This document shows, one piece after another, positions 13,408-21,875 of a stretch of DNA of 24,470 nt (within the stretch, counting starts at the first letter, position 1; every line of letters begins with the position of its first letter). Made by a program: the position numbers and the translations under genes. The notes below the pieces were generated by a model. That model saw only the letters and a list, made by a program, of their open reading frames with translations. It was not told the origin of the DNA and made no database searches. Source of the stretch: JAVWIF01 sp036639635 (GTDB lineage: Bacteria; Bacillota_I; Bacilli_A; Erysipelotrichales; Erysipelotrichaceae); the NCBI GenBank assembly GCA_036639635.1, contig JAVWIF010000023.1:1-24470 (forward strand), in the 5' to 3' direction.

Positions 13408-13731
13408 CTATAAGTTTTCGATTGGTTTTCTTTCAGCTTTTAAGTTATGCTGTGTCTGACTTCTTTTATTTAATTCCGTATTTATATCTTCTAAAGAGAT
13501 ATCTTTTTGTACCATAAGCACTAGTAAATGATATAATAAATCACTTATTTCATTTACTTGATCTTCTTTCTTTTGAGCTAGGGTTGCAATGATTACTTCA
13601 CTACATTCTTCGCCTACTTTTTTTAATATTTTTTCGGTTCCTTTTTCAAATAAGTAACTCGTATAAGAGCCTTCTTCTCCACTCTCTTTACGTTCTTTTA
13701 TTGTTTGATATAGTTCTTCTATTGCTTGCAT
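13408..13731 (-). CDS. hisE: Phosphoribosyl-ATP pyrophosphatase HisE
   Basis: A 107-residue all-helical MazG-like enzyme that hydrolyses PR-ATP to PR-AMP and PPi, the second step of histidine synthesis. The block ILKKVGEECSEVIIATLA holds the acidic metal-binding residues, and EISDLLYHLLVLM the second acidic helix. It is a stand-alone protein rather than the HisIE fusion of enterobacteria. The first 13 bases overlap hisI, so the two are translationally coupled. It is the last his gene of the operon. Confidence 0.95.
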   Translation of the reverse strand: MQAIEELYQTIKERKESGEEGSYTSYLFEKGTEKILKKVGEECSEVIIATLAQKKEDQVNEISDLLYHLLVLMVQKDISLEDINTELNKRSQTQHNLKAERKPIENL

Positions 13732-14054
13732 ATTTCTTCTCCTTCAAGGTTGCGATAAAAACAGCTCTTATGTCCGGTATGACAGGCTGCTCCTACTTGT
13801 TCAACTTTTAATAATAATGTATCTTGATCACAATCAACAACAATTTCTTTTACATACTGATAATGTCCACTTGTTTCCCCTTTTACCCATAGTTCATTAC
13901 GACTACGACTAAAGTAAGTAGCAATCTTTGTCACTTGTGTTTGTTCTAAGCTTTGTGCATTCATATAAGCAAGCATTAATACTTCTTTACTTTTAACATC
14001 TTGTACAATAACTGGAATTAATCCATTTCCTTTATCAAAATCAATACTTATCAT
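13719..14054 (-). CDS. hisI: Phosphoribosyl-AMP cyclohydrolase HisI
   Basis: A 111-residue enzyme that opens the adenine ring of PR-AMP (third step). VIVQDVKSKEVLMLAYMNAQSL is the family N-terminal block. TYFSRSRNELWVKGETSG is the substrate region. DCDQDTLLLKVEQVGAACHTGHKSCFYR contains the DxDxD-like metal site and the cysteines that bind Zn2+. It overlaps hisF by four bases (ATGA) and hisE by 13. Monofunctional form, as usual in Bacillota. Confidence 0.96.
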   Translation of the reverse strand: MISIDFDKGNGLIPVIVQDVKSKEVLMLAYMNAQSLEQTQVTKIATYFSRSRNELWVKGETSGHYQYVKEIVVDCDQDTLLLKVEQVGAACHTGHKSCFYRNLEGEEICKQ

Positions 14055-14812
14055 AAGCGTACCGCAATTCCTTTCTCATGCATATATTCTTTCACTTCTT
14101 TAATACTTAGTTCTCCATAATGGAATAGACTTGCAGCAAGGGCTGCATCTGCTGCATCTTCTTCAAATACTTGGACAAAATGTTCTAAAGAGCCACAGCC
14201 TCCAGAAGCAATAACAGGAACACTGACAACACTCCTAACCGCTTTTAACAAAGGAATATCAAAGCCACGTTTGGTACCGTCTGCATCCATACTTGTTAAC
14301 AAAATCTCTCCTGCTCCTAATGATACTACTTTTTTAGCCCAATCAATAACATCTAGGTGTGTATCTATACGTCCGCCATTCACAAATACATTCCATGATT
14401 TTTTATCTTCATTTAAACGTGCATCAATAGCAACAACAATACATTGTGCACCAAACATTTTTGATGCTTCACTAATAAGACTCGGCGTTTTCACCGCTGC
14501 ACTATTTAGTGATACTTTATCTGCTCCTGCACGTAAGATATTCTTTATATCTTCTAGGCTATTTAAACCACCACCTACCGTGAATGGAATAAAGATTTGT
14601 TTTGCGACTTCTTCCACTACACGTACCATGATTCCACGTTTTTCATGAGTGGCACCAATATCTAAAAACACCAACTCATCTGCTCGTGCTTCACTATAGA
14701 ATTTAGCTAAATCAACGGGATCTCCAACATCTTTTAAGCCAACAAAATTGATACCTTTTACAACACGTCCTTCTTTTACATCTAAACAAGGAATGATTCT
14801 TTTTGTATGCAT
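14051..14812 (-). CDS. hisF: Imidazole glycerol phosphate synthase cyclase subunit HisF
   Basis: A 253-residue beta/alpha barrel that, with HisH, makes IGP and AICAR from PRFAR and glutamine-derived ammonia. Both catalytic aspartates are present: Asp11 in IIPCLDVKEGRVVKG and Asp130 in IVVAIDARLN. GGGLNSLEDI and VIASGGCGSLEHF are the phosphate-binding loops. The start at 14812 has AAAGAGGAA a few bases upstream, and hisA ends 14 bases before it, the only intergenic gap inside the his genes. Confidence 0.97.
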   Translation of the reverse strand: MHTKRIIPCLDVKEGRVVKGINFVGLKDVGDPVDLAKFYSEARADELVFLDIGATHEKRGIMVRVVEEVAKQIFIPFTVGGGLNSLEDIKNILRAGADKVSLNSAAVKTPSLISEASKMFGAQCIVVAIDARLNEDKKSWNVFVNGGRIDTHLDVIDWAKKVVSLGAGEILLTSMDADGTKRGFDIPLLKAVRSVVSVPVIASGGCGSLEHFVQVFEEDAADAALAASLFHYGELSIKEVKEYMHEKGIAVRL

Positions 14813-14826
14813 AAATATTCCTCTTT

Positions 14827-15540
14827 CTATTTTGTTTCTTCTATTGCTTCTTTTAAATCTAAGCCTTTAGAATAAATTGCCTTTCCACTGATTGCTCCAT
14901 ATAAGTTTAATTTCTTAAGGGCTTTTATATCATTGATATTAGCAATACCACCACTTGCGATAATATTCATAGATACCTCTTTGCTAAGCTTTTCTAGCAT
15001 TTCTATATTAGGTCCTTCTAGTGTTCCATCTTTTGATATATCTGTTACAATTATATGTTTAACACCTAGCTTTTCTAGTTCTTTAGCAAAGTCAATGTAA
15101 TGAAGCTTGCTTGTTTCTAACCAACCATTTCCACAAGCATATCCATCTTTACAATCAATTCCTACAGCTATTTTATCCCCATATTTTTGAAGTGCATCCT
15201 TTAACAATTGCGTGTCTTCTATAGCACTAGTACCTAAGATTACGCGACTTACTCCTTGATCTAACAAATAAGAAATACTTTCCATTGAACGTATTCCGCC
15301 ACCACACTCTACGCCAATTTCTAAACTATTTGCTACCTCAATAATGACTTTGGCATTCACTAATTTCTTAGCTTTTGCTCCATCTAAATCAACAAGGTGA
15401 ATAAAAGAGGCACCCGCGGCTTGAAATTCTTTAGCAGTTGTTAAAATATCCTTTGCTACAATTTCTACTTTATCATAATCTCCTTGATATAAACGTACTG
15501 GTTTCCCATCTATAATATCAATTGCTGGTAGTATTATCAT
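14827..15540 (-). CDS. hisA: ProFAR isomerase HisA
   Basis: A 237-residue barrel enzyme converting ProFAR to PRFAR by an Amadori rearrangement. Catalytic Asp8 (LPAIDIIDGKPVRLYQG) and Asp129 (IAVGIDCKDG) are present, with GGGIRSMESI and IIASGGIANINDI as phosphate loops. It overlaps the end of hisH by 23 bases, so translation is coupled. Related to HisF by sequence and fold. Confidence 0.97.
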   Translation of the reverse strand: MIILPAIDIIDGKPVRLYQGDYDKVEIVAKDILTTAKEFQAAGASFIHLVDLDGAKAKKLVNAKVIIEVANSLEIGVECGGGIRSMESISYLLDQGVSRVILGTSAIEDTQLLKDALQKYGDKIAVGIDCKDGYACGNGWLETSKLHYIDFAKELEKLGVKHIIVTDISKDGTLEGPNIEMLEKLSKEVSMNIIASGGIANINDIKALKKLNLYGAISGKAIYSKGLDLKEAIEETK

Positions 15541-16147
15541 CTACGATCTCCTTAAAGTTCTGTAATATTAACAAACCTTCTTCTCCTGATTTTTCAGGAT
15601 GAAACTGTGCCCCCATAACATTGTCTTTCCTCACTAAACCAACTATTCTAATATCTCCATAAATACTAGAAGCAATCAGATCATCTTCATTTATATTAGT
15701 AGCACTGTAGGAATGAACATAGTATACATAGGAATTATTTGTTAGTTTGTTAGCAAGTGCATCGTCTTTATGAAGGATAAGATTGTTCCATCCGATATGC
15801 GGAATACGTTCATGCTTATCACTCATTAAAGTGATATTCCCTTTTAGAAAACCTAACCCCTTTGTTTCAATTCCTTCAAATCCTTTTTCAAATAGTACTT
15901 GCATGCCAAGACAAATTCCTAACAATGGTTTCTGCTTTACTACCTCACTCTTAATGACTGGTATTAATCCACTATGTAAAAGATTATTCATACAATCGCC
16001 GAATGCACCAACTCCTGGCAATACCAATCCATCTGCTTGTTCTAAATCTTCTGCTTTATTGGATATTTTCACATCACAGCCTAAACGCATGAATGCATTA
16101 TATACACTCTTTAAGTTTCCCATACCATAATCAATAATGACAATCAT
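15518..16147 (-). CDS. hisH: Imidazole glycerol phosphate synthase glutaminase subunit HisH
   Basis: A 209-residue class I glutamine amidotransferase that supplies ammonia to HisF. The triad is complete: Cys79 in LLGICLGMQ, His183 and Glu185 in QFHPEKSG. The N-terminus MIVIIDYGMGNLKSVYNAF and the VLPGVGAFGDCM loop are typical of HisH. Its start overlaps the hisB stop by one base (TAATG), and its end overlaps hisA by 23 bases. Confidence 0.97.
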   Translation of the reverse strand: MIVIIDYGMGNLKSVYNAFMRLGCDVKISNKAEDLEQADGLVLPGVGAFGDCMNNLLHSGLIPVIKSEVVKQKPLLGICLGMQVLFEKGFEGIETKGLGFLKGNITLMSDKHERIPHIGWNNLILHKDDALANKLTNNSYVYYVHSYSATNINEDDLIASSIYGDIRIVGLVRKDNVMGAQFHPEKSGEEGLLILQNFKEIVDDNTTSN

Positions 16148-16725
16148 TAGAGCATTCCTTTACTGCTTGGTAATTGTGTGCCGCTTACTTGTATTGCTTG
16201 TCTTAAAGCACGTCCAAATGCTTTAAAGATAGCTTCTATTTGATGGTGATCATTACGACCATAATATACATTCACATGGAGCGTAATACCGGCTTGATTT
16301 GCTAGTGCACGAAAGAACTCTTCTACCATTTCACAAGAGAAGTTACCAATACTTTCTCTTTTAAATGTCGCATTAAAAACTAAATAACTACGTCCACTTA
16401 TATCTAACGTAACATTTGCTAGTGTCTCATCCATTGGTAAATTCACACTTCCATATCGCTCAATTCCCATTTTATCGCCCAGTGCTTCTTTAATAGCATT
16501 TCCTAGTACAATTCCACAGTCTTCTACACAGTGGTGATCACATACATCTAAATCCCCTGTTGCTTGTAGCGTAAGATCCATTTGGGCATGAAAAGCAAGC
16601 AGCGTTACCATATGATCAAAAAAGCCAATCCCAGTTTCAATATCAATGATTCTTGTTCCATCTAAATCAAGACGACAATCTATATCACTTTCTTTGGTTG
16701 TGCGTTTTATTACAGCTGTTCTCAT
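16147..16725 (-). CDS. hisB: Imidazoleglycerol-phosphate dehydratase HisB (monofunctional)
   Basis: A 192-residue Mn2+-dependent dehydratase that converts IGP to imidazole acetol phosphate. The metal-ligand clusters GFFDHMVTLLAFHAQMDL, DHHCVEDCGI and NDHHQIEAIFKAFGRAL are intact. No histidinol-phosphatase domain is fused, unlike in Escherichia coli. That activity must come from elsewhere in the genome, as no HisJ/HisK/HisN-type gene is in this window. It overlaps hisC by four bases. Confidence 0.97.
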   Translation of the reverse strand: MRTAVIKRTTKESDIDCRLDLDGTRIIDIETGIGFFDHMVTLLAFHAQMDLTLQATGDLDVCDHHCVEDCGIVLGNAIKEALGDKMGIERYGSVNLPMDETLANVTLDISGRSYLVFNATFKRESIGNFSCEMVEEFFRALANQAGITLHVNVYYGRNDHHQIEAIFKAFGRALRQAIQVSGTQLPSSKGML

Positions 16726-17753
16726 ACTTTATTTTCCTCCATATCAAATGCTAATAATAATTTTATAACCATTTCATTTTCTGCATTAGAACCTATTGTA
16801 ATACGAAATGTATCATCTTGATAGTTACGTATTTGTATATCGTTGCTTTCAAGTAGTGCTAGTAGTGCTGTTTTATCTTCACTTCTTCCATATATATAAT
16901 TTGCATGTGAGCGATACAATTTTATTCGTTTTAAATCTTTTAGCCGCTCTAACATCCTCTTACGTTGTTCCTTTATTTCAACAACATAATTCATATATTC
17001 TTTCGCATGCCCTAATACAATACAACCAATCTTTTGACTAATTGAGCTTATGTTATAAGGTACCATATACTGTTTTAATACCTCGATGTTTTGCGTATTA
17101 CTTAATAAAAATCCAAGGCGAGCAGATGCAAGTCCAAAAGCTTTTGATAACGTTCGTGTTACATATAAATTATGATAATTATCAATCATACAAATCATTG
17201 ATTCTTCACTAAACTCTCCATATGCTTCATCAATAATAATTGGTACCTTAGGAAATGCTTCAACAATTTTAATGAGTGTACGATTGCTTAGTGTTTGTCC
17301 TGTAGGATTATTAGGGTTTGAAAATAAAATCATATCAGCTTTATATTTACGTCCATATTCAATAAATTCATCTACATCAAAGCTTCCATCTTCACGTGTT
17401 TTATATTTCACCATGATTGCTTCATGCATCGTAGCATAATAATCATACATTGAGAAATCTGGTTGCAAGGTTAAAAGCTTTTTATCTTTCCCCAGGAAAT
17501 AGCCAATCATTAACCCTAGCATTTCATCGCTACCATTACCAGCTAAGATATGTTCTTCACTTATCTTCATAACATTTGCATATGCACTTATAAGTTCATG
17601 ACTAGTTTCATCAGGATAGCGTTGAAAATCAATATCATCTAGTGCTAATTTAATTTCTGAGCGAATGGTATCCGAAATATTATAGGGTAATTCATTTGCA
17701 TTAAGGCGTGTATTTGCTGCATTATTCACTTGATAGGTTTCTATATCTTTCAC
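16722..17753 (-). CDS. hisC: Histidinol-phosphate aminotransferase HisC
   Basis: A 343-residue PLP-dependent aminotransferase (class I/II) transferring an amino group from glutamate to imidazole acetol phosphate. FSNPNNPTGQTL is the substrate/PLP segment, IIIDEAYGEF holds the Asp pairing with the PLP ring nitrogen, and TRTLSKAFGLASARLGF carries the Schiff-base Lys. RITIGSNAENE is the Arg-containing C-terminal substrate site. It overlaps hisD and hisB by four bases each. Confidence 0.96.
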   Translation of the reverse strand: MKDIETYQVNNAANTRLNANELPYNISDTIRSEIKLALDDIDFQRYPDETSHELISAYANVMKISEEHILAGNGSDEMLGLMIGYFLGKDKKLLTLQPDFSMYDYYATMHEAIMVKYKTREDGSFDVDEFIEYGRKYKADMILFSNPNNPTGQTLSNRTLIKIVEAFPKVPIIIDEAYGEFSEESMICMIDNYHNLYVTRTLSKAFGLASARLGFLLSNTQNIEVLKQYMVPYNISSISQKIGCIVLGHAKEYMNYVVEIKEQRKRMLERLKDLKRIKLYRSHANYIYGRSEDKTALLALLESNDIQIRNYQDDTFRITIGSNAENEMVIKLLLAFDMEENKV

Positions 17754-19042
17754 TTTTTTAACCTCACTTTCACCGCAAAAGCATGGGCTTGTAAATCTTC
17801 TTGTTGTGCTATTTCAATAATTTGGGAACCATATGCTTCTAATGCTTCCTCACTATAATGTAAATAACTAGACTTTTTAATAAAACTATCTACTCCTAGT
17901 GGACTTGAAAATCTTGCTGTTCCACTTGTTGGAAGTACATGATTGGTTCCACCAAAATAATCGCCAACACTTTCACATGTATGGTATCCCATAAAAACAC
18001 TTCCAGCATGTTTTACACTACCTAAATATTTCATTGGCTCCTCGACCATTAGCTCTAAGTGTTCAGGGGCAATTTGATTACTAATTTCGATACATTCCTC
18101 GAGTGTTGAGCAAAAAAGAGATGTTCCATACTTAGCAAGTGATGCTTGTATAATTTCTTTTTTTGGTAATTGATCACTTTGTTTTTTTAATTCTATATTT
18201 ACTTCTTCAATTAATTTCTCACTCGTACTTACTAGAATAGAACTCGCCATTGGATCATGTTCTGCTTGTGATAATAAATCAGCCGCAACATATTCAGGAT
18301 TTGCTTTTTCATCAGCAATCACTAATATTTCACTTGGCCCTGCTATCATATCGATATCTACTTTTCCATATACCAATTTTTTAGCAGTAGCTACATACAC
18401 ATTTCCAGGTCCTACGATTTTATCTACTTTCGCAATGCTTTGTGTACCATAGGCAAGAGCGCCGATACCTTGTGCTCCTCCAACTTTATAAATTTCATTC
18501 ACTCCAGATAATTTTGCTGCAAATGCGATGTTTGGATGTAACCCTCCATCTTGCGCAGGTGGTGTTATCATAACAATACGAGAAACTCCTGCAATTTTAG
18601 CTGGCAATGCATTCATTAATACACTTGAAGGATATTGTGCACGTCCGCCTGGTACATAGATACCTACACTATCTAAAGGAAGTACACGTTGTCCTAAATA
18701 AATACCCATTTCTTTTTGTAAAAGGTAACCATTTTGTTTTTGGGCTTGGTGATAAAATTCAATGTTTTCTTTTGCTTTTGTCATTGCTAAAACAAAATCT
18801 TTATCAGCAAGCGAGGCACTTGCTTCTATTTCTTCATCACTTACGCGTAAACTTGTTAATTCGATCTTATCAAATTCTTTTGTATAAGCAATTAGTGCAT
18901 CATCTTTATCTTTTTTCACATGTTGTAGAATATCCATCACACTTTGCATAACATCACTACTCACATCTTCATTACGTGCATCTAAATATGCTAAAAATTC
19001 TTTTGTACAAGAACAATCTATCTTATTTAACAATTGCTCCAC
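17750..19042 (-). CDS. hisD: Histidinol dehydrogenase HisD
   Basis: A 430-residue Zn2+-dependent, NAD-linked enzyme doing the last two oxidations to histidine. DSVGIYVPGGRAQYPSSVLM, GPGNVYVATAKKLVYG and DLLSQAEHDPMAS (Gln and His zinc ligands) are present. So are APEHLEL (catalytic Glu-His) and the C-terminal block GDYFGGTNHVLPTSGTARF. Length matches the family. It overlaps hisG by 20 bases and hisC by four. Confidence 0.97.
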   Translation of the reverse strand: MEQLLNKIDCSCTKEFLAYLDARNEDVSSDVMQSVMDILQHVKKDKDDALIAYTKEFDKIELTSLRVSDEEIEASASLADKDFVLAMTKAKENIEFYHQAQKQNGYLLQKEMGIYLGQRVLPLDSVGIYVPGGRAQYPSSVLMNALPAKIAGVSRIVMITPPAQDGGLHPNIAFAAKLSGVNEIYKVGGAQGIGALAYGTQSIAKVDKIVGPGNVYVATAKKLVYGKVDIDMIAGPSEILVIADEKANPEYVAADLLSQAEHDPMASSILVSTSEKLIEEVNIELKKQSDQLPKKEIIQASLAKYGTSLFCSTLEECIEISNQIAPEHLELMVEEPMKYLGSVKHAGSVFMGYHTCESVGDYFGGTNHVLPTSGTARFSSPLGVDSFIKKSSYLHYSEEALEAYGSQIIEIAQQEDLQAHAFAVKVRLKK

Positions 19043-19661
19043 ACTCCTTTTTCATATCTGTTAATATTTGCATTATTTCATCTCTTTTTAATTTAAAACT
19101 AGCTTTATTCACAATGACACGTGCACTAATCTCACACACTGTATCAAACACAACCAATCCATTCTCTTTTAAAGTTGTTCCTGTTTCCATTATGTCAACA
19201 ATTCCATCACAAAGTCCTAAAATAGGCGCAAGTTCTACAGAACCATCTATCTTAATACATTCTACATCAATTCCTTTATTTAAAAAATACTCTTTTGCTA
19301 TATGAGGGTATTTCGTTCCAATTTTTACATGACCAACTTTTTTAAATAAATTATTTTCTGGTAATCCTGCTACAATAAATTTACATTTCCCAATCCCTAA
19401 ATCAAGCATTTCATAATAATCTTTATCCCCTTCTAATAAGGTATCTTTACCAACTACCCCAATATCTGCTACCCCATGTTGCACATACGTTATGCAATCG
19501 TTTGCCTTTACTAGGAAGTACTTAATATCTTTTTTACTATCTTGAAAAACCAATTGACGGCCTTTATCTTTTAAACATTCAATACCATAGTTGCTTTTTT
19601 CTAGTATTTTAACTGTATCTTTCTCTAATCGTCCCTTTGTTAAGGCTATTGCTATACTCAT
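19023..19661 (-). CDS. hisG: ATP phosphoribosyltransferase HisG, short form
   Basis: A 212-residue catalytic subunit for the first committed step, ATP + PRPP to PR-ATP. The N-terminus IAIALTKGRLEKDTVKIL and YVQHGVADIGVVGKDTLLE are conserved. IVDIMETGTTLKENGL is the PRPP-binding loop. The C-terminal ACT-like regulatory domain of long HisG is absent, so it must work with HisZ, which is encoded immediately upstream with a four-base overlap. Histidine feedback would then act through HisZ. Confidence 0.97.
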   Translation of the reverse strand: MSIAIALTKGRLEKDTVKILEKSNYGIECLKDKGRQLVFQDSKKDIKYFLVKANDCITYVQHGVADIGVVGKDTLLEGDKDYYEMLDLGIGKCKFIVAGLPENNLFKKVGHVKIGTKYPHIAKEYFLNKGIDVECIKIDGSVELAPILGLCDGIVDIMETGTTLKENGLVVFDTVCEISARVIVNKASFKLKRDEIMQILTDMKKECGAIVK

Positions 19662-20785
19662 TTCGTGTCCTCCTTTTCAATACTTATCTCTTGTACATCT
19701 GTTGGACAAAGTATTACACGATAACTCTTTCTTAATTCTTGTGCTTGTTGTAGTGCTTTTACTTTTTGTTGTAGTGGATATAATAAACGTATTGTTTCTT
19801 TCTCTTCTTGTTTTAAGGTTAACATCGGTACTACATAGTCTAATTTAACGGAAAAGCCAATAGCAGGTAATCCATCACCAAACTTTTCTAATAACGTATC
19901 ATAACGTCCTCCACTTAAAACAGAGGTTCCAATACCTTCTATATATCCTTCAAAGATGATTCCACTATAGTAATTCAAATGTGGAACTTTACCTAAATCA
20001 AAAGTAATATTATCTTGATATCCAAGTTCTTTTAATTCTTCATAGAGATTGCTTAATTCATCTAGAATGGTTATTAAATATTCATTAAAACAAACTGCTT
20101 TGGCACTCTCTAATATTTCACTTTTACCACATAACCAAGGTAACTGATTAAAGAAATCACGATGAATTTCGCTCATTGGTAAACTTTGCAAATAGGTTTC
20201 TAATTCCATTAAACTTTTACGATCAATGAGATCTGCTAAGGTTGTTATCTCTTCTTCACTTAGTTTCACTTCTTGACAAGCACTTAAGAAAAAATTAACA
20301 TTTCCTATTTCTAAGGTATAGGACTCTTGTAACATGTTTTCCATCACTTCTAAGGCACACACAAGAATTTCTAAATCACTTTCTTGATCAGAGAGTCCCA
20401 ATAATTCTATACCACAATCACTCACTTCATTTCTTTTACCAGAATAATTCTCTTTTACTTTAAATACATTGGCACAATAACGAAAACGTAATGGTGGTTT
20501 TTGATCTTTAAACTTTGTTGCCGCTACTCTTGCTATTGGTACTGTCATATCCATACGTAATGTTAAGATACTTCCATTTTGATCAAAGAATTTATACATT
20601 TGCTCGTCTTTTACATTATCAAAACCTGTTTGATATGTCTGATAATATTCAATAGATGGTGTCACTATTTCATTATAACCATAGCTATCAAAGACGCTTT
20701 CTATTGCATCTTGTAATTCTTTTTTAACTTTACTTTCCCCTAAAATTAAATCTCTTGTACCTTCTGGTATACTAAACTTTTTCAT
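19658..20785 (-). CDS. hisZ: ATP phosphoribosyltransferase regulatory subunit HisZ
   Basis: About 375 residues, a paralogue of the HisRS catalytic core that no longer charges tRNA and instead activates short HisG and senses histidine. FSIPEGTRDLIL, LTLRMDMTVPIARVAA and RFRYCANVFKVKE (motif 2 region) are recognisable. SGGRYDTLLEKFG is the late core motif, and the HisRS anticodon-binding domain is missing. A longer frame starts at 20872 but runs back through the T-box terminator. ATG at 20785 has GAGGAGG eight bases upstream and is the real start. First gene of the operon, under the T-box. Confidence 0.95.
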   Translation of the reverse strand: MKKFSIPEGTRDLILGESKVKKELQDAIESVFDSYGYNEIVTPSIEYYQTYQTGFDNVKDEQMYKFFDQNGSILTLRMDMTVPIARVAATKFKDQKPPLRFRYCANVFKVKENYSGKRNEVSDCGIELLGLSDQESDLEILVCALEVMENMLQESYTLEIGNVNFFLSACQEVKLSEEEITTLADLIDRKSLMELETYLQSLPMSEIHRDFFNQLPWLCGKSEILESAKAVCFNEYLITILDELSNLYEELKELGYQDNITFDLGKVPHLNYYSGIIFEGYIEGIGTSVLSGGRYDTLLEKFGDGLPAIGFSVKLDYVVPMLTLKQEEKETIRLLYPLQQKVKALQQAQELRKSYRVILCPTDVQEISIEKEDTK

Positions 20786-20825
20786 AGAATATTCCTCCTC
20801 TTGAACATTTCTACCTCTTATATAC

Positions 20826-20853
20826 AAAAAAACCTTCATCCAAAGGACGAAAG
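20826..20853 (-). terminator. Attenuation terminator of the his T-box
   Basis: CTTTCGTCC pairs with GGATGAAGG (nine pairs, two of them G-U) around a TTT loop, followed by seven T. The 5' arm contains the TTCGTCC typical of the T-box region that also takes part in the antiterminator. Confidence 0.9.
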
Positions 20854-21079
20854 TTGCCTTACGTGATTCCACCTTATTTTATTGATACCTTAAAGTATCA
20901 ACCTCTTCGAGTACTAACATACTCTAGCATGATAACGGATGCAAAGGGTTCCGATGCAGATTACTAATTTCACCTGGATAGCTCAAAGATGTGTTCAAAA
21001 TATTTTCCATGTTTCTTTTCACCAACCAGAAACTCTCTAGAATGTCCATATTCCTACTACTTCTTATCAACGCTTTTCT
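20826..21079 (-). promoter_or_regulatory. T-box leader (tRNA-His sensing) of the his operon
   Basis: A 5' leader of about 290 bases with T-box hallmarks, read on the minus strand. An AGTA loop-E strand lies at about 21058-21061. AGAGAG...GGTTGGTGAAA marks the distal stem I. TGAA followed by specifier CAC (His, 20991-20993) and then ATCTTTGAGC parallels the layout of the glyQS T-box. Two small hairpins follow (GAGTA/TACTC and TTGATAC/GTATCAA). The T-box AAGGTGGAATCACG has its tRNA-end-binding TGGA at 20868-20871. The final terminator is at 20826-20853. Uncharged tRNA-His would stabilise the antiterminator and switch the operon on. TGGA is odd, since it would pair with a U discriminator rather than the usual C73 of tRNA-His. 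Confidence 0.9.
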
Positions 21080-21085
21080 TATATA

Positions 21086-21119
21086 TTTATAGTTTACGCC
21101 TTCACAATGTAAAAGTCAA
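21086..21119 (-). promoter_or_regulatory. Promoter of the his operon
   Basis: On the minus strand TTTACA (21108-21113) is 16 bases from TATAAA (21086-21091). An overlapping TTGACT (21114-21119) could be an alternative -35 with TAAACT as -10. Either way transcription starts at about 21079-21085, just before stem I of the T-box. Confidence 0.7.
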
Positions 21120-21172
21120 TCATTCTTTATGAAATATTTTCATACCACAATGTAACAATACTATTCGCTTAC

Positions 21173-21195
21173 AAAAAAAGACCATTACAGTCCTT
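21173..21195 (-). terminator. Terminator after DUF3795 gene
   Basis: On the minus strand AAGGAC pairs with GTCTTT (one G-U pair) around a seven-base loop and continues into a T-run. The stem begins at the stop codon. Short but T-rich, and placed before the his promoter. Confidence 0.65.
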
Positions 21196-21604
21196 AATCT
21201 TTTGTCAAATAACTTTTCGTCAATAGTTTCACAACATCACTTTCATTATCAAATTGGTCATAATCTTTTCCATAGCCATACCGTATACCATGCATTTGAT
21301 TCTCAAATACACACTTTCCTAATTCTTCTACTCCTTCATACTTCGCAAATCTAACAAAGGCACGATTCCTTATATTGTGTTCTTTTGAAAACATCCCCTT
21401 GCTACAAGGTGACTCATCACATTCCCAACACCCTTGAATACCTTTTTTTTGGCAACAGTTGTATTGAAAACAACCCTCTTTACCGCCCTGACTACTACAC
21501 GTATTATCTTTTGACTTGCAGCCAGAACAAAGCTTGGCATTATGACAAAGCGCACAGACAAGTCCGCAGTAGCCAATACTATTCGTTATATCTTTTTCAT
21601 TCAT
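21194..21604 (-). CDS. DUF3795-like cysteine-rich protein
   Basis: About 136 residues with some thirteen cysteines in the first 70, in close pairs: GYCGLVCALC, LCSGCKS, NTCSS, GCFQYNCCQKK, GCWECDESPC. The Cys-x2-Cys pattern, then RNRAFVRFAKYEGVEELGKCV, resembles the DUF3795 family, small presumed metal-binding proteins of unknown function common in anaerobes. A frame starting six bases earlier (21610) exists, but ATG at 21604 has AGAGG with a better spacer. It is followed by a terminator and preceded by a TACAAT element that could be its -10. No membrane segment or signal peptide. Likely cytoplasmic, possibly Zn or Fe-S binding; no substrate can be named. Confidence 0.75.
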   Translation of the reverse strand: MNEKDITNSIGYCGLVCALCHNAKLCSGCKSKDNTCSSQGGKEGCFQYNCCQKKGIQGCWECDESPCSKGMFSKEHNIRNRAFVRFAKYEGVEELGKCVFENQMHGIRYGYGKDYDQFDNESDVVKLLTKSYLTKD

Positions 21605-21704
21605 ATGCATCTACCTCTATTTTTCCCTTACTACATTGTATCAGTATTAAGCTCATAATGGAAGATTTTTAAATGAAATAAATTGCCAAGTTTTATCCAT
21701 TGGG

Positions 21705-21848
21705 CTAATTTAAATCATCTAATAAAATTTTACGAATAGACGCAATTAACTTCATAAATTTGTCTTTTTTATTTTCTGGTAATGCGCGATAAAATCTTAA
21801 TAGCTCGTTTTCTTCTTTTGTTAAATCAACAATTTTGTTTTCTTTCAT
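21705..21848 (-). CDS. Small 47-residue protein, no known family
   Basis: A short frame starting MKENKIVDLTKEENELLRFY and ending KILLDDLN. It is supported by AGGG eight bases before the ATG and by a good promoter at 21876-21903. It is highly charged and predicted helical, with no membrane segment. Its segment LLRFYRALPENKKDKFMKLI resembles the C-terminal tail of the neighbouring XRE regulator (LLKDFPKEKQEELKVLIVQF) but it has no helix-turn-helix of its own. It could be a free oligomerisation tail that interacts with such regulators; this is inference. It is not recognised as a named protein. Confidence 0.62.
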   Translation of the reverse strand: MKENKIVDLTKEENELLRFYRALPENKKDKFMKLIASIRKILLDDLN

Positions 21849-21875
21849 TTCATTATCCCTACCTTCATTACAGAT

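Noticed and set aside
20786..20872. N-terminal extension of hisZ
   Set aside because: The extra residues would be encoded by the T-box antiterminator/terminator region, and a strong binding site sits before the ATG at 20785.
20990..20995. Reading the T-box specifier as ACA (threonine) instead of CAC
   Set aside because: Lining up the conserved GAGC downstream with the glyQS leader places CAC in register and leaves an A after the specifier as usual. The downstream genes are his genes.
21370..21672. Overlapping frames on both strands across the DUF3795 gene
   Set aside because: Shadows of the cysteine-rich reading frame, which alone has family resemblance, start site and terminator.
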